Part shown: positions 5,158-13,278 of the stretch, piece after piece
Layout: every line of letters starts with the position of its first letter
Numbering within the stretch: the first letter of the stretch is position 1
Assembly: GCA_002425685.1 (NCBI GenBank)
Contig: DIMS01000003.1
Span: forward strand, 1 to 14,606
DNA length: 14,606 bases
Origin: Synergistaceae bacterium UBA5560
Lineage (GTDB): Bacteria; Synergistota; Synergistia; Synergistales; Aminiphilaceae
Direction: 5' to 3'
Notes under the pieces: generated by a model
Databases searched by the model: none
What the model was told of the DNA's origin: nothing
Seen by the model: only the letters and a program-made list of their open reading frames with translations
Translations under genes and position numbers: made by a program

Positions 5158-6075
5158 TCACGCCGGTTCCAGGGTGCCGAAGCCGTCGGCTCGGTCGGGG
5201 CCGAATCCCCGAAGGAGGGCGTAGTCGAGCAAAATCCCCGCTCCGGGAAGGTCGCTTCCGAGGGTGACGCTTCCCACGCGATGCTCCGGCCAGGCGCGGC
5301 AGGGGCGAAGCCGGATTTCCTCCACGCGCCAGGGAAGGGCGCCCGAAAGAGCACACGCGTCGGGAGCGGCACTGAAGGGCGCGAAGGCGTCCGCGGCGTT
5401 TTCCGGGTGTCGGTCGCGGCGTACGGAAGCGCGGGCTGCCTTCGGTGCGCTTTTCGGGCCGGCTTGGGCATTTCCGCTGGGGGCTGCGGCCGTGTCGGAT
5501 GCTGTGGGCTCGCCGGAGATCTCGGGCGCTCCGGCGTCTTTGGGAAGAGCTGCGGTGTCTTCGGATTCCGCAAGGAGGGTCGCCAGGGTTTGCGCCGCGT
5601 CACGCAGCTCTTCCAGGAGGGCCGTGCTGCGGTGGAGCGGCGTTCGCGTGACCAGGGTCACCGGCCCTCCAAGGACGGGCATGCCTCGGGCGTGGCTTCG
5701 GCGGAGCTTGCGTATGTGGGGATCGACGCGCTCGTCCGCGACGATCCGGGCGATCCGCACGCCGCCCCAGGGTCCCTCGATGGTGCGCCCCATGCTCTGG
5801 GCCAGGGCAAGGGCGAGGAGGCGGCACGTCTCGGGATGCCAGGCGCAGGCGGTCATGCCCAGATATCCCCGGGCGGCGGGAAGGGTGCTCCCCGCCCGGA
5901 GAAAGAGCGCCTTTTCGGCGGCGAGGCTTGCCCACAGATCGGGAAACGCCGCATCGACAATTCCCCGGAGCAGGGCGCTTCGCAGCGGCGGTGTGCGGCG
6001 GAGCGCCTCCCTTGTGCCCTCGTCGTAAATTTCCGCGTAGACGCCGAAGGAGCACGCCAGAAGGTGGTCTTTCAT
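5158..6075 (-). CDS. divergent RAMP protein, probably a second Cas6-family member
   Basis: This encodes a 305-aa RAMP-like protein. The N-terminal part holds PPLRSALLRGIVDAAF (29-44), which resembles the start of RAMP folds. Residues 138-149 (GPVTLVTRTPLH) look like the conserved strand of the Cas6 C-terminal (PF10040-like) domain. The end, LRPCRAWPEHRVGSVTLGSDLPGAG through LLRGFGPDRADGFGTLE (256-303), has the pattern of that domain's final strands and glycine-rich loop. Residues about 170-245 are a low-complexity Ala/Pro/Glu linker, so the protein may have two lobes. The ATG at 6073-6075 overlaps the csm5 stop as ATGA, so the two are translationally coupled. It could be a second crRNA-processing enzyme or a non-catalytic complex subunit; a Csm4-like RAMP is the main alternative. 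Confidence 0.65.
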   Translation of the reverse strand: MKDHLLACSFGVYAEIYDEGTREALRRTPPLRSALLRGIVDAAFPDLWASLAAEKALFLRAGSTLPAARGYLGMTACAWHPETCRLLALALAQSMGRTIEGPWGGVRIARIVADERVDPHIRKLRRSHARGMPVLGGPVTLVTRTPLHRSTALLEELRDAAQTLATLLAESEDTAALPKDAGAPEISGEPTASDTAAAPSGNAQAGPKSAPKAARASVRRDRHPENAADAFAPFSAAPDACALSGALPWRVEEIRLRPCRAWPEHRVGSVTLGSDLPGAGILLDYALLRGFGPDRADGFGTLEPA

Positions 6076-7268
6076 GGGCGCTCCGAAAAGCGAAGCCGTG
6101 CCCATCCCAGAAGCTCCTGAGGAGTGCCGTCGCTTGCGGTGAGACACTTGCGCGACGCCGGGCTTTTCGGGGTGTCCTCTTCGTCGTAGGCGAGCAGGGG
6201 AAAGAGGCTGTGTCCCATCCAGCCGCACCCCCAGCCGAGGCGGATGATCGCCGCGTCGTCCTGTTCCGCCTCGAAATCGGATTTCCAAAGGAACGCGGCG
6301 TGTGCGGCGTCGAGAAAGGCCTTCTCCAGGGGCAGGAGAAACTGGGCCGTGTCCTGAAGCGCCAGGAGAAAGTCCTCCTTGTCCTTGACGGCCTCGATGG
6401 CGCTCGCCGTTCCTTTGCGCCGGCGCTCTGCTCCGAGGTGCTCCGCCAGAGGGACGTCGATGTCGAGGTCAAACTCGAGGGTCGCCCCCGGAGGGAGCAC
6501 TTCGCAGAAGAGGGGCGCGGCTTTGCCGCTCTTCTGGTCGGTGAGGGGGACGAGGCGTCGCGTGCCGTTCTCGTCCTTGGCGGTGAAGATGTTCACCGCG
6601 GCGAGGGAGAGCGGCTCGCCGAAGGGCGTGCTGTCCCCCACTTTGAACGCCTTGGCGAGGTCCGAGTGGGGACCGAAGCCTTCGCTTCGAAAGAGCGCTT
6701 CCAATTGTGGGGCGTGTCCCTTCTCTTTTCGGATCCGGCCGATGTTCGTGGGGCTCGCGTTGCGCATCATCTCCACCAAAAGGTTCGCCTTCCGCCTCCA
6801 TTCCTCCCGAAGCGACGCACTGGACAGCAGGTGGGAGAAGAGCAGCGCTCCCCGGAGAGCTCCCTTCAGGGAGGTACCGGGGATGTAGGCGCCGCCGAAG
6901 CCGTTGCGGATGAAGGGGCGGACTTCCTTGTTCAGGCTGCGGGCCGCCTCGGTGGCGCGCAGTTCGTAGAGGGTCCCCCGGCGGAGCGCCTCTTCCTCGG
7001 GGAGCTTCTCCGCCGGAAAGGGTTTGCGGTGGTACTCCGCGGCGGACATGGCTCCGAGTCGGGACAGAAAGGTTTCTTCCCGGAGGAAGAACACCCGGTT
7101 CGATGCCGCCGGCCCGTTTTCCTCAAAGGCATAGCGGCAGGCCGGCTCCGGGGCGGTTGCGCCGATGTGGAGCGGCGACAGGGCCGTGAGGGTGCACCGG
7201 AAGCTGCGGGTCTTCCAGGGGAGCCGCTTCGGTGTCGGTGCGGCACAAGGAGCGTTCATGGGGATCAC
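6072..7268 (-). CDS. csm5: Csm5, type III-A complex RAMP subunit
   Basis: This gene encodes a 398-aa Csm5, the Cas7-like subunit that caps the crRNA 3' end of the Csm complex and takes part in crRNA maturation. The RAMP start is CTLTALSPLHIGA (25-37). The family's main motif is AYIPGTSLKGALRGALL (127-143). Near the end, IIRLGWGCGWMGHSLFPLL matches the typical Csm5 C-terminus. I chose the GTG at 7266-7268 because it sits 8 nt after AGGAGG; the ATG at 7257-7259 is a possible alternative but is 17 nt away. The stop overlaps the next gene's ATG as ATGA. It lies 114 bp after csm4, in the usual csm order. Confidence 0.93.
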   Translation of the reverse strand: MIPMNAPCAAPTPKRLPWKTRSFRCTLTALSPLHIGATAPEPACRYAFEENGPAASNRVFFLREETFLSRLGAMSAAEYHRKPFPAEKLPEEEALRRGTLYELRATEAARSLNKEVRPFIRNGFGGAYIPGTSLKGALRGALLFSHLLSSASLREEWRRKANLLVEMMRNASPTNIGRIRKEKGHAPQLEALFRSEGFGPHSDLAKAFKVGDSTPFGEPLSLAAVNIFTAKDENGTRRLVPLTDQKSGKAAPLFCEVLPPGATLEFDLDIDVPLAEHLGAERRRKGTASAIEAVKDKEDFLLALQDTAQFLLPLEKAFLDAAHAAFLWKSDFEAEQDDAAIIRLGWGCGWMGHSLFPLLAYDEEDTPKSPASRKCLTASDGTPQELLGWARLRFSERP

Positions 7269-7303
7269 TGGGTTCACCTCCTGGAGTGTGTTTCCTGTTC
7301 CGT

Positions 7304-7329
7304 CCGACCGAAGCGCCAGCCTCGGTCGG
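7304..7329 (-). other. hairpin in the csm4-csm5 gap
   Basis: A perfect 8-bp inverted repeat, CCGACCGA at 7304-7311 and TCGGTCGG at 7322-7329, has a 10-nt loop. It sits in the 114-bp gap upstream of the csm5 ribosome site. On the minus strand it is not followed by U residues. On the plus strand it is followed by CTCTTTTCTCT, but no plus-strand gene ends here. It is probably an mRNA stability or translation element. Confidence 0.4.
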
Positions 7330-7382
7330 CTCTTTTCTCTCCGTCTCTCCGTTCCGTATTTCCGCGCATCGCTCGGCGCTCC

Positions 7383-8351
7383 TCAGGGCACCCCGGTGTG
7401 CCTGCCGCCGAGGTTGGGCAGGGGCAGAAAGACGGGACGGCCGTTGAAGGTGACCTTGTTGGGTGCGCCCGGTGGCGTGATGTCCGCCACCAGCCCCTGC
7501 GGGCGGAAGGGAAAGACCGATCCCGCGGCGAAGGCGGTGACGGTGGGTTTGAGGACCGACGAGGCGCCGACCCACCCCCGGAGCGTGACGAAGTCATAGC
7601 CGAGGGGCTGGTCCCCGGCGGCGTTTTCCACGCGGGACAGGTCCGCCTTCGTGGGAAGGCAACACCCCAGGGCGAGAAAAGCCACCTTTTCTGCCCCGGG
7701 CCGGGACGCTTCTGGAGATGTTCCGGCGAGGAGCGGTCCGAAGGGCGTCTCCTCCGCGGAGAGCACCGTCGCGTCGAAGCGCCCCCAGCCGGAGCTGCGT
7801 TCCCCCCCAAGTCCCTCGTCTCCGAAGAGGTGGAGTGCCGCCTCGAAGATCCGCCGGTGCGTCGCGGCAATCTCCGCCAGGATCACTCCCTCCGCGTTGT
7901 TCGTGCGGCAGCGCCTTCGCGCGTAGGGGACGGCGGCGTTGCTCGTTCGGTCCAGCGCGGCGGAGGTGAGCACCTCTTCTTCGCCGAAGGAGGTTCGTCC
8001 TCCCTGAGGAAGGTTTCCGGCGAGAAAGTCCGCAAGCTCTTCCAGGGGAATCCAGCGGAGCTTTTTGAAGCGTTTGAGGTCTGTTTCCGCGGACGGTTCC
8101 ACCGGCGAGAGAGGGCGGGGGACGAAATAGCGGTCGTCCTCGGCCCAGAGCAGGGATGAAAGAGCCCCTTCCGTCACGAGCGCGTCCGCCGCGTCCGCCC
8201 CGAAAAGGCTTGCGGCGCAGCATCCGAGTCCGCCCCAGAGCGTGGAGGTCTCCACCGTCTCCTGCTGACGGTTCACGTCTCCCGCAAGGCCGCCCATACG
8301 GAAGCCGGACCGGAAGCGGAGTCGGCAGACCAGACGGAGAGGGGCGGTCAT
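7383..8351 (-). CDS. csm4: Csm4, crRNA 5'-tag binding subunit
   Basis: This gene encodes a 322-aa Csm4, the Cas5-like RAMP that holds the crRNA 5' tag and contacts Cas10. It has the N-terminal strand LVCRLRFRSGFRMGG (7-21), the family's KKLRWIPLEEL segment (96-106) and the glycine-rich loop GLGGERSSGWGRF (180-192). A second RAMP half follows, with LALGCCLPTKADL. The length is normal. The start ATG at 8349-8351 overlaps the csm3 stop as ATGA, so csm3 and csm4 are translationally coupled. Nothing essential looks missing. Confidence 0.94.
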   Translation of the reverse strand: MTAPLRLVCRLRFRSGFRMGGLAGDVNRQQETVETSTLWGGLGCCAASLFGADAADALVTEGALSSLLWAEDDRYFVPRPLSPVEPSAETDLKRFKKLRWIPLEELADFLAGNLPQGGRTSFGEEEVLTSAALDRTSNAAVPYARRRCRTNNAEGVILAEIAATHRRIFEAALHLFGDEGLGGERSSGWGRFDATVLSAEETPFGPLLAGTSPEASRPGAEKVAFLALGCCLPTKADLSRVENAAGDQPLGYDFVTLRGWVGASSVLKPTVTAFAAGSVFPFRPQGLVADITPPGAPNKVTFNGRPVFLPLPNLGGRHTGVP

Positions 8352-9187
8352 TGCGCCGCCTTCGTCGTCTTCGTCGCCACCGCTGTGGCGAGGTATCGGG
8401 CGGCCTCTTCGGAAAGGGTGCGGGCGTTCTCGCCCCCCGCGAGGGATCCCTCGGCGGCGAGGGGAAGCGCCTTCGCGGGCTCGGTGCCGAGATAGAAGCC
8501 TCGGGTGCGCACCTCCGCGGCGGTGAGAGTGACGCCCACCCGTCCGTTGCCGCGGCTGCCGCCGCCGCCCAGGGCGTCGTCCTCAAGAAGGCGCAGCAGG
8601 GTGAGCAGATGGAGCAGGTCCTCTTTCACGGTGGTGAGATCGCCTACCGCATAGACCAGGGAAAAGGCGAAGACCGCTCCGGCGGGGACGCGCTCGATCT
8701 GGCGCGGATTGGCCGCACAGGTAATGCGGTCCAGGCCGTTTTCGGTCTTCCATTCCGTGTAGGGCATGCCTCCCTCGATGCCCGCCAACTCTTTTTCGCT
8801 CTCTTCGGTGAGAAAACAGTCGCTCACGAGAACTCGGGCGGGGAGATTGTCGCCTCTCTCGCGGCTCGGCGATGAGGCCCCGAAGAGGCGGCACACCGGG
8901 CAGGCAGGGTCGGCGCACTCGTGGCGCCAGATGGGATTGTTGGGCGTTCCGCCGTTGTGGTTGAACTCCTTGTCGAAAAAGCGCTCCAGAAGGCTGCGGA
9001 GCTTTCCCTTGAGGGAGCTGCCGGGAATGTAGGGCTGCCGCGTCAGGGGATCGCGGATGACCGTGGCGTCCAGGCCGCCGATGGCGAGTTCGCCGTCGCT
9101 GCCGCCGATGCGCAGCCCCGAGCGGCACGAGAGGGTTCCATGGAGGAGCACCTTGCCGTGAAGCTGTTTTGTCCGTGTCGTGGTCAT
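8348..9187 (-). CDS. csm3: Csm3, backbone RNase subunit of the Csm complex
   Basis: This gene encodes a 279-aa Csm3, the Cas7 backbone protein that coats the crRNA and cuts target RNA every six nucleotides. The catalytic aspartate is visible as Asp40 in IGGLDATVIRDP, equivalent to the Asp33 known in studied Csm3 proteins. The family motif PYIPGSSLKGKLRSLLE (52-68) follows directly. HECADPACPVCRLFG (89-103) is the probable zinc-binding segment. The start ATG at 9185-9187 has AGGAGG 8 nt upstream; the frame stays open to 9238 without support. It overlaps csm4 by 4 bp. Confidence 0.97.
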   Translation of the reverse strand: MTTTRTKQLHGKVLLHGTLSCRSGLRIGGSDGELAIGGLDATVIRDPLTRQPYIPGSSLKGKLRSLLERFFDKEFNHNGGTPNNPIWRHECADPACPVCRLFGASSPSRERGDNLPARVLVSDCFLTEESEKELAGIEGGMPYTEWKTENGLDRITCAANPRQIERVPAGAVFAFSLVYAVGDLTTVKEDLLHLLTLLRLLEDDALGGGGSRGNGRVGVTLTAAEVRTRGFYLGTEPAKALPLAAEGSLAGGENARTLSEEAARYLATAVATKTTKAAQ

Positions 9188-9398
9188 CGAGAAAACCTCC
9201 TTTTCTCTTCCTTCTTCCTTAGAGAAGCTCTGCATCACCTTTCGCTTTCCCTTGTCGCAGGTCGTGTCAGGCTCTGCGAGGCGCCCTGCTGGGCCGGCGC
9301 AGCCTTCTTCAGAGGTTCCTTCTTTCCTGCTTTCTGTTTCTAAGGCCGACCTCCGGTGCGCGCTGTCCGGCAGAGGTGCGGATGCGGCGAAGGGGACG
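9188..9398. other. 211-bp gap between csm2 and csm3
   Basis: No gene and no convincing terminator or promoter are visible. The part next to the csm3 start is strongly purine-rich on the minus strand (9188-9225), so it should be an unstructured leader for csm3 translation. Confidence 0.4.
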
Positions 9399-9932
9399 TC
9401 ACTCCTTGCCTCCCTCGAACTTGTGGTAGGCCAAAGTGGCGTCGTAAAGCTGCTTGAAACGCTCCAGATCCTCCCGGCTCTTCACGCGGTCCAGCGCAGC
9501 GGTGAAGAAGGCGGTGAAGTCCTTCAGTTTGAAATCGCGGCCCGCCGCGTAGGCCAGATGGTATTTGAGAAGCTGCACCTCCGCCACGTCCTCGTTACGG
9601 GTGCGCACCCGGGTGACGAAGCGCACCAGGTGTCCGTGAAACTTGCGGATCTGGGCGGTCTTTACCGCACCGGCGAAGGCTTTTCCCGCCTTTGCGGCGA
9701 TCTCCACCAGCTGCGGTGCGGAAAGCCCCGCATCGCGGTCGGCGAGCCCCCGGTCCTTCGGAATGGCCTCGAGATGTTGCTGTGCCTCCCGCAGAAGGCG
9801 CTTGTCCTCCTCGGGAGAGCCGCCTCCGGGGCGGGCATGACTGGCTCCCGAACTGCTTCCATAGGTGCCTCCTCTGCCGCCGCCCGCTCCGTGAGCGCTG
9901 CCGGGCATGTTCGTTCTCGTGTTCATCGTCAT
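9399..9932 (-). CDS. csm2: Csm2, small subunit of the Csm complex
   Basis: This gene encodes a 177-aa Csm2, the all-helical small (Cas11) subunit that lines the target RNA strand in type III-A complexes. The core starts near residue 70. KTAQIRKFHGHLVRFVTRV (91-109) is the conserved Csm2 helix, and EVQLLKYHLAYAAGR (118-132) and a final YDATLAYHKFEGG follow. The first 40 residues are a Gly/Ser-rich, probably disordered extension, making it longer than many Csm2 proteins. The ATG at 9930-9932 has GGAGG 7 nt upstream. It lies between cas10 and csm3, as in standard III-A loci. Confidence 0.92.
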   Translation of the reverse strand: MTMNTRTNMPGSAHGAGGGRGGTYGSSSGASHARPGGGSPEEDKRLLREAQQHLEAIPKDRGLADRDAGLSAPQLVEIAAKAGKAFAGAVKTAQIRKFHGHLVRFVTRVRTRNEDVAEVQLLKYHLAYAAGRDFKLKDFTAFFTAALDRVKSREDLERFKQLYDATLAYHKFEGGKE

Positions 9933-9944
9933 AAAAATGCCTCC

Positions 9945-9994
9945 TTCCATGTCCCATGTTTTTTATGCTTTCCATGTTTCATGCTCTTTCTGTT
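9945..9994 (-). repeat. two-copy 25-bp tandem repeat upstream of csm2
   Basis: The units at 9945-9969 and 9970-9994 match at 19 of 25 positions and share TTCCATGT and CATG blocks. They are pyrimidine-rich on the plus strand, so purine-rich in the csm2 mRNA leader. An imperfect hairpin that is best paired on the plus strand (CTGTTT...AAACAG) follows at 9990-10011, inside the cas10-csm2 gap. Confidence 0.5.
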
Positions 9995-10060
9995 TTTCCG
10001 TCGGGAAACAGAGACATCGAGCGGCATGCCCGGTGTCGCGCCGCCTTCGCGAAAAACCCT

Positions 10061-12868
10061 CTAGCGCACCATCCAGTCCACCCAGGTGGCGGCGATGCGG
10101 GCCAGGGCGAGAGCGCGCTCGTCCTGCGCGAGAAGACCTTGGAGAATTCCCCGCTCGTTTCTGTCGCCTCGGGCGGCGAGGTAGGCCGCGAGGGGGCGCC
10201 ACAGCACGCCGCCTCGGCGTTCCGCCTCCGCCAGCTCGAAGAAGCGCCGCAGAAAGGCCCGGTCCAGAGGAAGGTGCAGGGGGTTTCCCGGTGTGGCCCG
10301 ATTTTTCGTCTCTTCTCCGTTGCCGCAGAGGCGTCGCACCCAGCGGTGCACGTCCTCCAGCTCGTTCCGGCAGTCCACGAGCCCGAAGGGCGCCGTGGAT
10401 TCCTGAACACGGTCCGCGCCGCCGAAGGAGGGACTTTGCGTGTAGGCGGGATTTTCCGGAACGAAGAAGAGCGCCAGGGCATCCTTGCTCCGGCGCCGCC
10501 CGTCCCGGAGGCGCCGCCACGCCTTGGCTTCCTGTTCCGCCCTTGCGGCGAGCGTTGCGAGGGACGCCACGGGGTGCTTGTCATCTCCGGCGACCATGCC
10601 TCCGGAGATGCTGCAGCAGGGGTTTCCTCCGGTGAAATCCCGGAACGCCGCCACAGTGTCGGAGGCGAACTCCGCGATGTCGTTCCACGCGCCGACGGCG
10701 TAGAGATCGTCGCCGCCGGCGTAGATGAGCGTCATTGCCCGGGATGGTTCCGGAGTCTCCGTCAGCGGTACCGTGCGGGGAGAGCGCCTGCGGATGCCCT
10801 CGGGGCGCCTTGCCAGCACGGGAAGTCCCTGCTTGAAGAAGTACGTGAGCAGCCGAGAGAGTGTGGCCAGGCGCGACAGGGTATAGAGTTCCTCCGCGTC
10901 CTCCGCCGCGTTTTCTCCGTCGCCTCCGGCGGGCCTGTCGCGGCGCGCCTTTCGCAGCAGTCCTTCCTGGAAGATGCGTCCCAGATCGTCCACGTCCATG
11001 CGCAGGGCGCCGAGCTTCTTCTGGCCGATGCATCCCCTCTCGAGAATCTTGTCCAGCTCGTCCTCTCCCTTCCAGGTGTAGCCCGCCCAGGGAAGGGGCA
11101 CGAACCGTTCGCCCTGCCTTTCCAGTGCCTCCGAAATGCGCTGCAGCACGTATACCCGCGCCGCACGGGGCGGAATATCCGAAAAGACCTTCGCCGTGTC
11201 GTAGCGGACGCGCCGCCAGGCGTTTTCACAATGTTCCGCGCCGGACCCGGAGCCCGGTGCCGCCGGAAGCGCCTCCGTCTCCTGCGGCGGCGGTAGGGAG
11301 GGAGCGTCGGCGCGGAGGGCCTCCTCTGCAGGCTTCTGCCACAGGAAGACCGCGTCGGAAAGGCGTCCTCCCAGAGTATGCAGCGCGGCGCAGTGCCCAC
11401 AGGCGACCTCCTGCCGGTCCTTCAGGTCGAAAAGGCGATCCGTCCGGACCCCGCAGACGGTACAACTCTTGCCGCGGCTGTCATCGGCGACGCCGAGCAC
11501 CTCCTGGAGCATTCCCCGGGAAGGTCGGGCCTTTTCTCGGGCGAGAGACGCCGCGAGATCCCGAAAGGCGCCGTTCATCCTGCCCCCCGCCAGGGTCTTC
11601 CACGCCAGGGGCACCGATGCGAAGAGCAGGGAGAGACGCGTGTCCACGGCGCGGCATCTCCTGTTCGCGGTGCAGCGCGCCTCCTCCACGGTCTGTCGTA
11701 CCCTGGATGTGTTGGGAAGCACCAGCAGAAAATGCCCCCCTCCTACGAAGAGTACCTGTGTTCTGGGGAGCTGCAGTGCTTTGAGAAGTGCCCCGAGAAT
11801 CTCCTCCTGGAGCAGCTCCAGAAAGAACGACCGCGCCCGGAGCGTGCGGAGCGCTCCCGTTCCGGAGATGTCGTAGAGATAGGACTGAATTCCCCGGATG
11901 TTGCCCTCCACCAGCAGAAAGGGGTGCTCTCCTTCCTTTGCGAGCGCCTGCTTGATGCTGTCGTAGGGATTCTTGAGATCGAAAATCGACGCGTGGCGCT
12001 CCAGAAGCGTCTCCAGCATGGCCACGGCGAGCATGGCGGTGGTGCGGAGATGGTCGAAGAGCGAAATGTCCGGATAGCGCTCCTCTTCCTTCGACACGGC
12101 GGTCTCGCTGGGAACGAAGGCGGTGTAGCGCTCCAGAGCCCGCAGAAGCCATCCGGAACCCCGGGTTTCCGAGGCCGGGACGGGGGAGTCCAGAAGCTCC
12201 CGAAGTCCCTCTTCCAGAGCCTCATAATTAAAGAGCGCGCTGTGCACCGTCTCGGGGACAGGAAAGATCATGCCCTCTCCCGTCTCCGTCGCGAACGCCC
12301 CGGCGGTCAGAGGAGCCAGGGGAAAGAAGGTCGGCGTGCCCTGTCCGGAAGCACGATTCGCCAGAACGACCCGGTCGAAAATGTTCCGCAGGCGCACCTC
12401 CGCGTCCCATCTGCCCGTTACCTCCTCCCGCTCCGCGGAAGAGAGATTGTCCGCGTGGGCCACAATGGCCGCGAGGGGCAGTTTTTCCGCGAAGCGCGGA
12501 TCCTTTGCCAGATCCCCCAGCTTCACCGATGCGTTCGGGTTCGTGTGATGGTACCGGGCCGCCCAGGCGAAGGCCGCCCAGGGAGCCCCGCGACGGCTGA
12601 GCCAGTCCGCCCCGATGTCCATGTGGTTGCCCGATGCAGTGCCGCTCCGCTGGACGAGCTTTCCCACATCGTGCAGCAATCCTCCGAGGGCGATCTCCTC
12701 CGCGAGACGTGCAAGGGGTACGCCGGTTTCCGAGCGAGCGCCGCCTCCTGTGCAGAGCGCCCCGCCGGTACCTGCGGCGCTTCCGCCCTGTCCTGTCCCT
12801 CCGAAGCTCCCTCCGGAGTGCGGCGATGCCTGTTCCTTGCGTCGCTCCTTCCCTCTTGCGTCGGTCAT
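10061..12868 (-). CDS. cas10: Cas10/Csm1, large subunit with HD nuclease and cyclase (Palm) domains
   Basis: This gene encodes a 935-aa Cas10, the signature protein of type III systems. The N-terminal HD domain has ALGGLLHDVGKL (His66-Asp67) and WAARYHHTNPNA (His107, His108), expected for a single-strand DNA nuclease activated by target RNA. A zinc ribbon is formed by Cys469-x2-Cys472 and Cys490-x2-Cys493. The second Palm domain has the cyclase motif YAGGDDLYAVG with GGDD at 718-721 (codons 10706-10717), the site that makes cyclic oligoadenylates. The start ATG at 12866-12868 lies 7 nt after AGGAGG. A nearer ATG at 12872-12874 is only 1 nt from it and so is unlikely, and the frame stays open to 13060. 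Residues 1-45 are a Gly-rich tail. Both enzymatic motifs are intact. Confidence 0.97.
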   Translation of the reverse strand: MTDARGKERRKEQASPHSGGSFGGTGQGGSAAGTGGALCTGGGARSETGVPLARLAEEIALGGLLHDVGKLVQRSGTASGNHMDIGADWLSRRGAPWAAFAWAARYHHTNPNASVKLGDLAKDPRFAEKLPLAAIVAHADNLSSAEREEVTGRWDAEVRLRNIFDRVVLANRASGQGTPTFFPLAPLTAGAFATETGEGMIFPVPETVHSALFNYEALEEGLRELLDSPVPASETRGSGWLLRALERYTAFVPSETAVSKEEERYPDISLFDHLRTTAMLAVAMLETLLERHASIFDLKNPYDSIKQALAKEGEHPFLLVEGNIRGIQSYLYDISGTGALRTLRARSFFLELLQEEILGALLKALQLPRTQVLFVGGGHFLLVLPNTSRVRQTVEEARCTANRRCRAVDTRLSLLFASVPLAWKTLAGGRMNGAFRDLAASLAREKARPSRGMLQEVLGVADDSRGKSCTVCGVRTDRLFDLKDRQEVACGHCAALHTLGGRLSDAVFLWQKPAEEALRADAPSLPPPQETEALPAAPGSGSGAEHCENAWRRVRYDTAKVFSDIPPRAARVYVLQRISEALERQGERFVPLPWAGYTWKGEDELDKILERGCIGQKKLGALRMDVDDLGRIFQEGLLRKARRDRPAGGDGENAAEDAEELYTLSRLATLSRLLTYFFKQGLPVLARRPEGIRRRSPRTVPLTETPEPSRAMTLIYAGGDDLYAVGAWNDIAEFASDTVAAFRDFTGGNPCCSISGGMVAGDDKHPVASLATLAARAEQEAKAWRRLRDGRRRSKDALALFFVPENPAYTQSPSFGGADRVQESTAPFGLVDCRNELEDVHRWVRRLCGNGEETKNRATPGNPLHLPLDRAFLRRFFELAEAERRGGVLWRPLAAYLAARGDRNERGILQGLLAQDERALALARIAATWVDWMVR

Positions 12869-13197
12869 CTGCATTCCTCCTCGTCTGTTCGGATCGGGAC
12901 CGGACGTGCATCCTCGCGCGTTCCGCCTTCGCCTGCGGCGCTTCGAGGGCCGGTAGGTCTGCCCCTCATCAAACGAACCTTCTCCACACGTCGCGTTCGT
13001 CCGGCGCGCTTGCCACCCCGCATCCCACGATCTCCCACAAGCCTTCTGAACCACCCTCACTCAGCACACATTCCGACGAGCAACAATTCCTCGGTCAAGC
13101 TCTTTTCGAGCCCTCCTCGTTTCCCAATGCAATGCTCTCCGCGCTCCCGTTCGTCGTGGTGCCGCCTGCGCGTTGCCCCGTCACGTGCGCGATTTTC

Positions 13198-13243
13198 GCC
13201 TCGTCTTGCCTCGTCCTGTGCGGTCGCGTCATGTCGCGTCATG
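13198..13243. repeat. short 10-bp-period tandem repeats
   Basis: GCCTCGTC occurs twice at a 10-bp interval (13198 and 13208). TCGCGTCATG is repeated exactly in tandem at 13224-13233 and 13234-13243. The 10-bp period matches one DNA turn, which would suit protein binding, but it may simply be slippage. Confidence 0.45.
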
Positions 13244-13278
13244 CAGGTTTCCGTGGCGGTGGCGGAGCGGAGGACGCC

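Noticed and set aside
4974..5603. N-terminal extension of Cas6 in frame to 5603
   Set aside because: It would overlap the divergent RAMP gene, is Pro/Arg/Ala-rich, and a good ribosome site and the RAMP strand both place the start at 4973.
7304..7340. Plus-strand intrinsic terminator (8-bp stem followed by CTCTTTTCTCT)
   Set aside because: No plus-strand gene ends here and the T-tract is interrupted; kept only as a hairpin.
5928..8159. Very long plus-strand open frame (743 codons) antisense to csm4, csm5 and the RAMP gene
   Set aside because: It has no recognisable domain. The opposite strand codes clear Csm proteins with proper starts, and GC-rich codon bias keeps antisense frames open.
12869..13060. 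N-terminal extension of Cas10 in the same open frame
   Set aside because: It is Arg-rich and unlike Cas10. A strong AGGAGG with 7-nt spacing marks the start at 12868.
13070..13098. Minus-strand promoter with TTGACC -35 for cas10
   Set aside because: The hexamer at the right spacing (CGGAAT) is a poor -10, so the match is not convincing.
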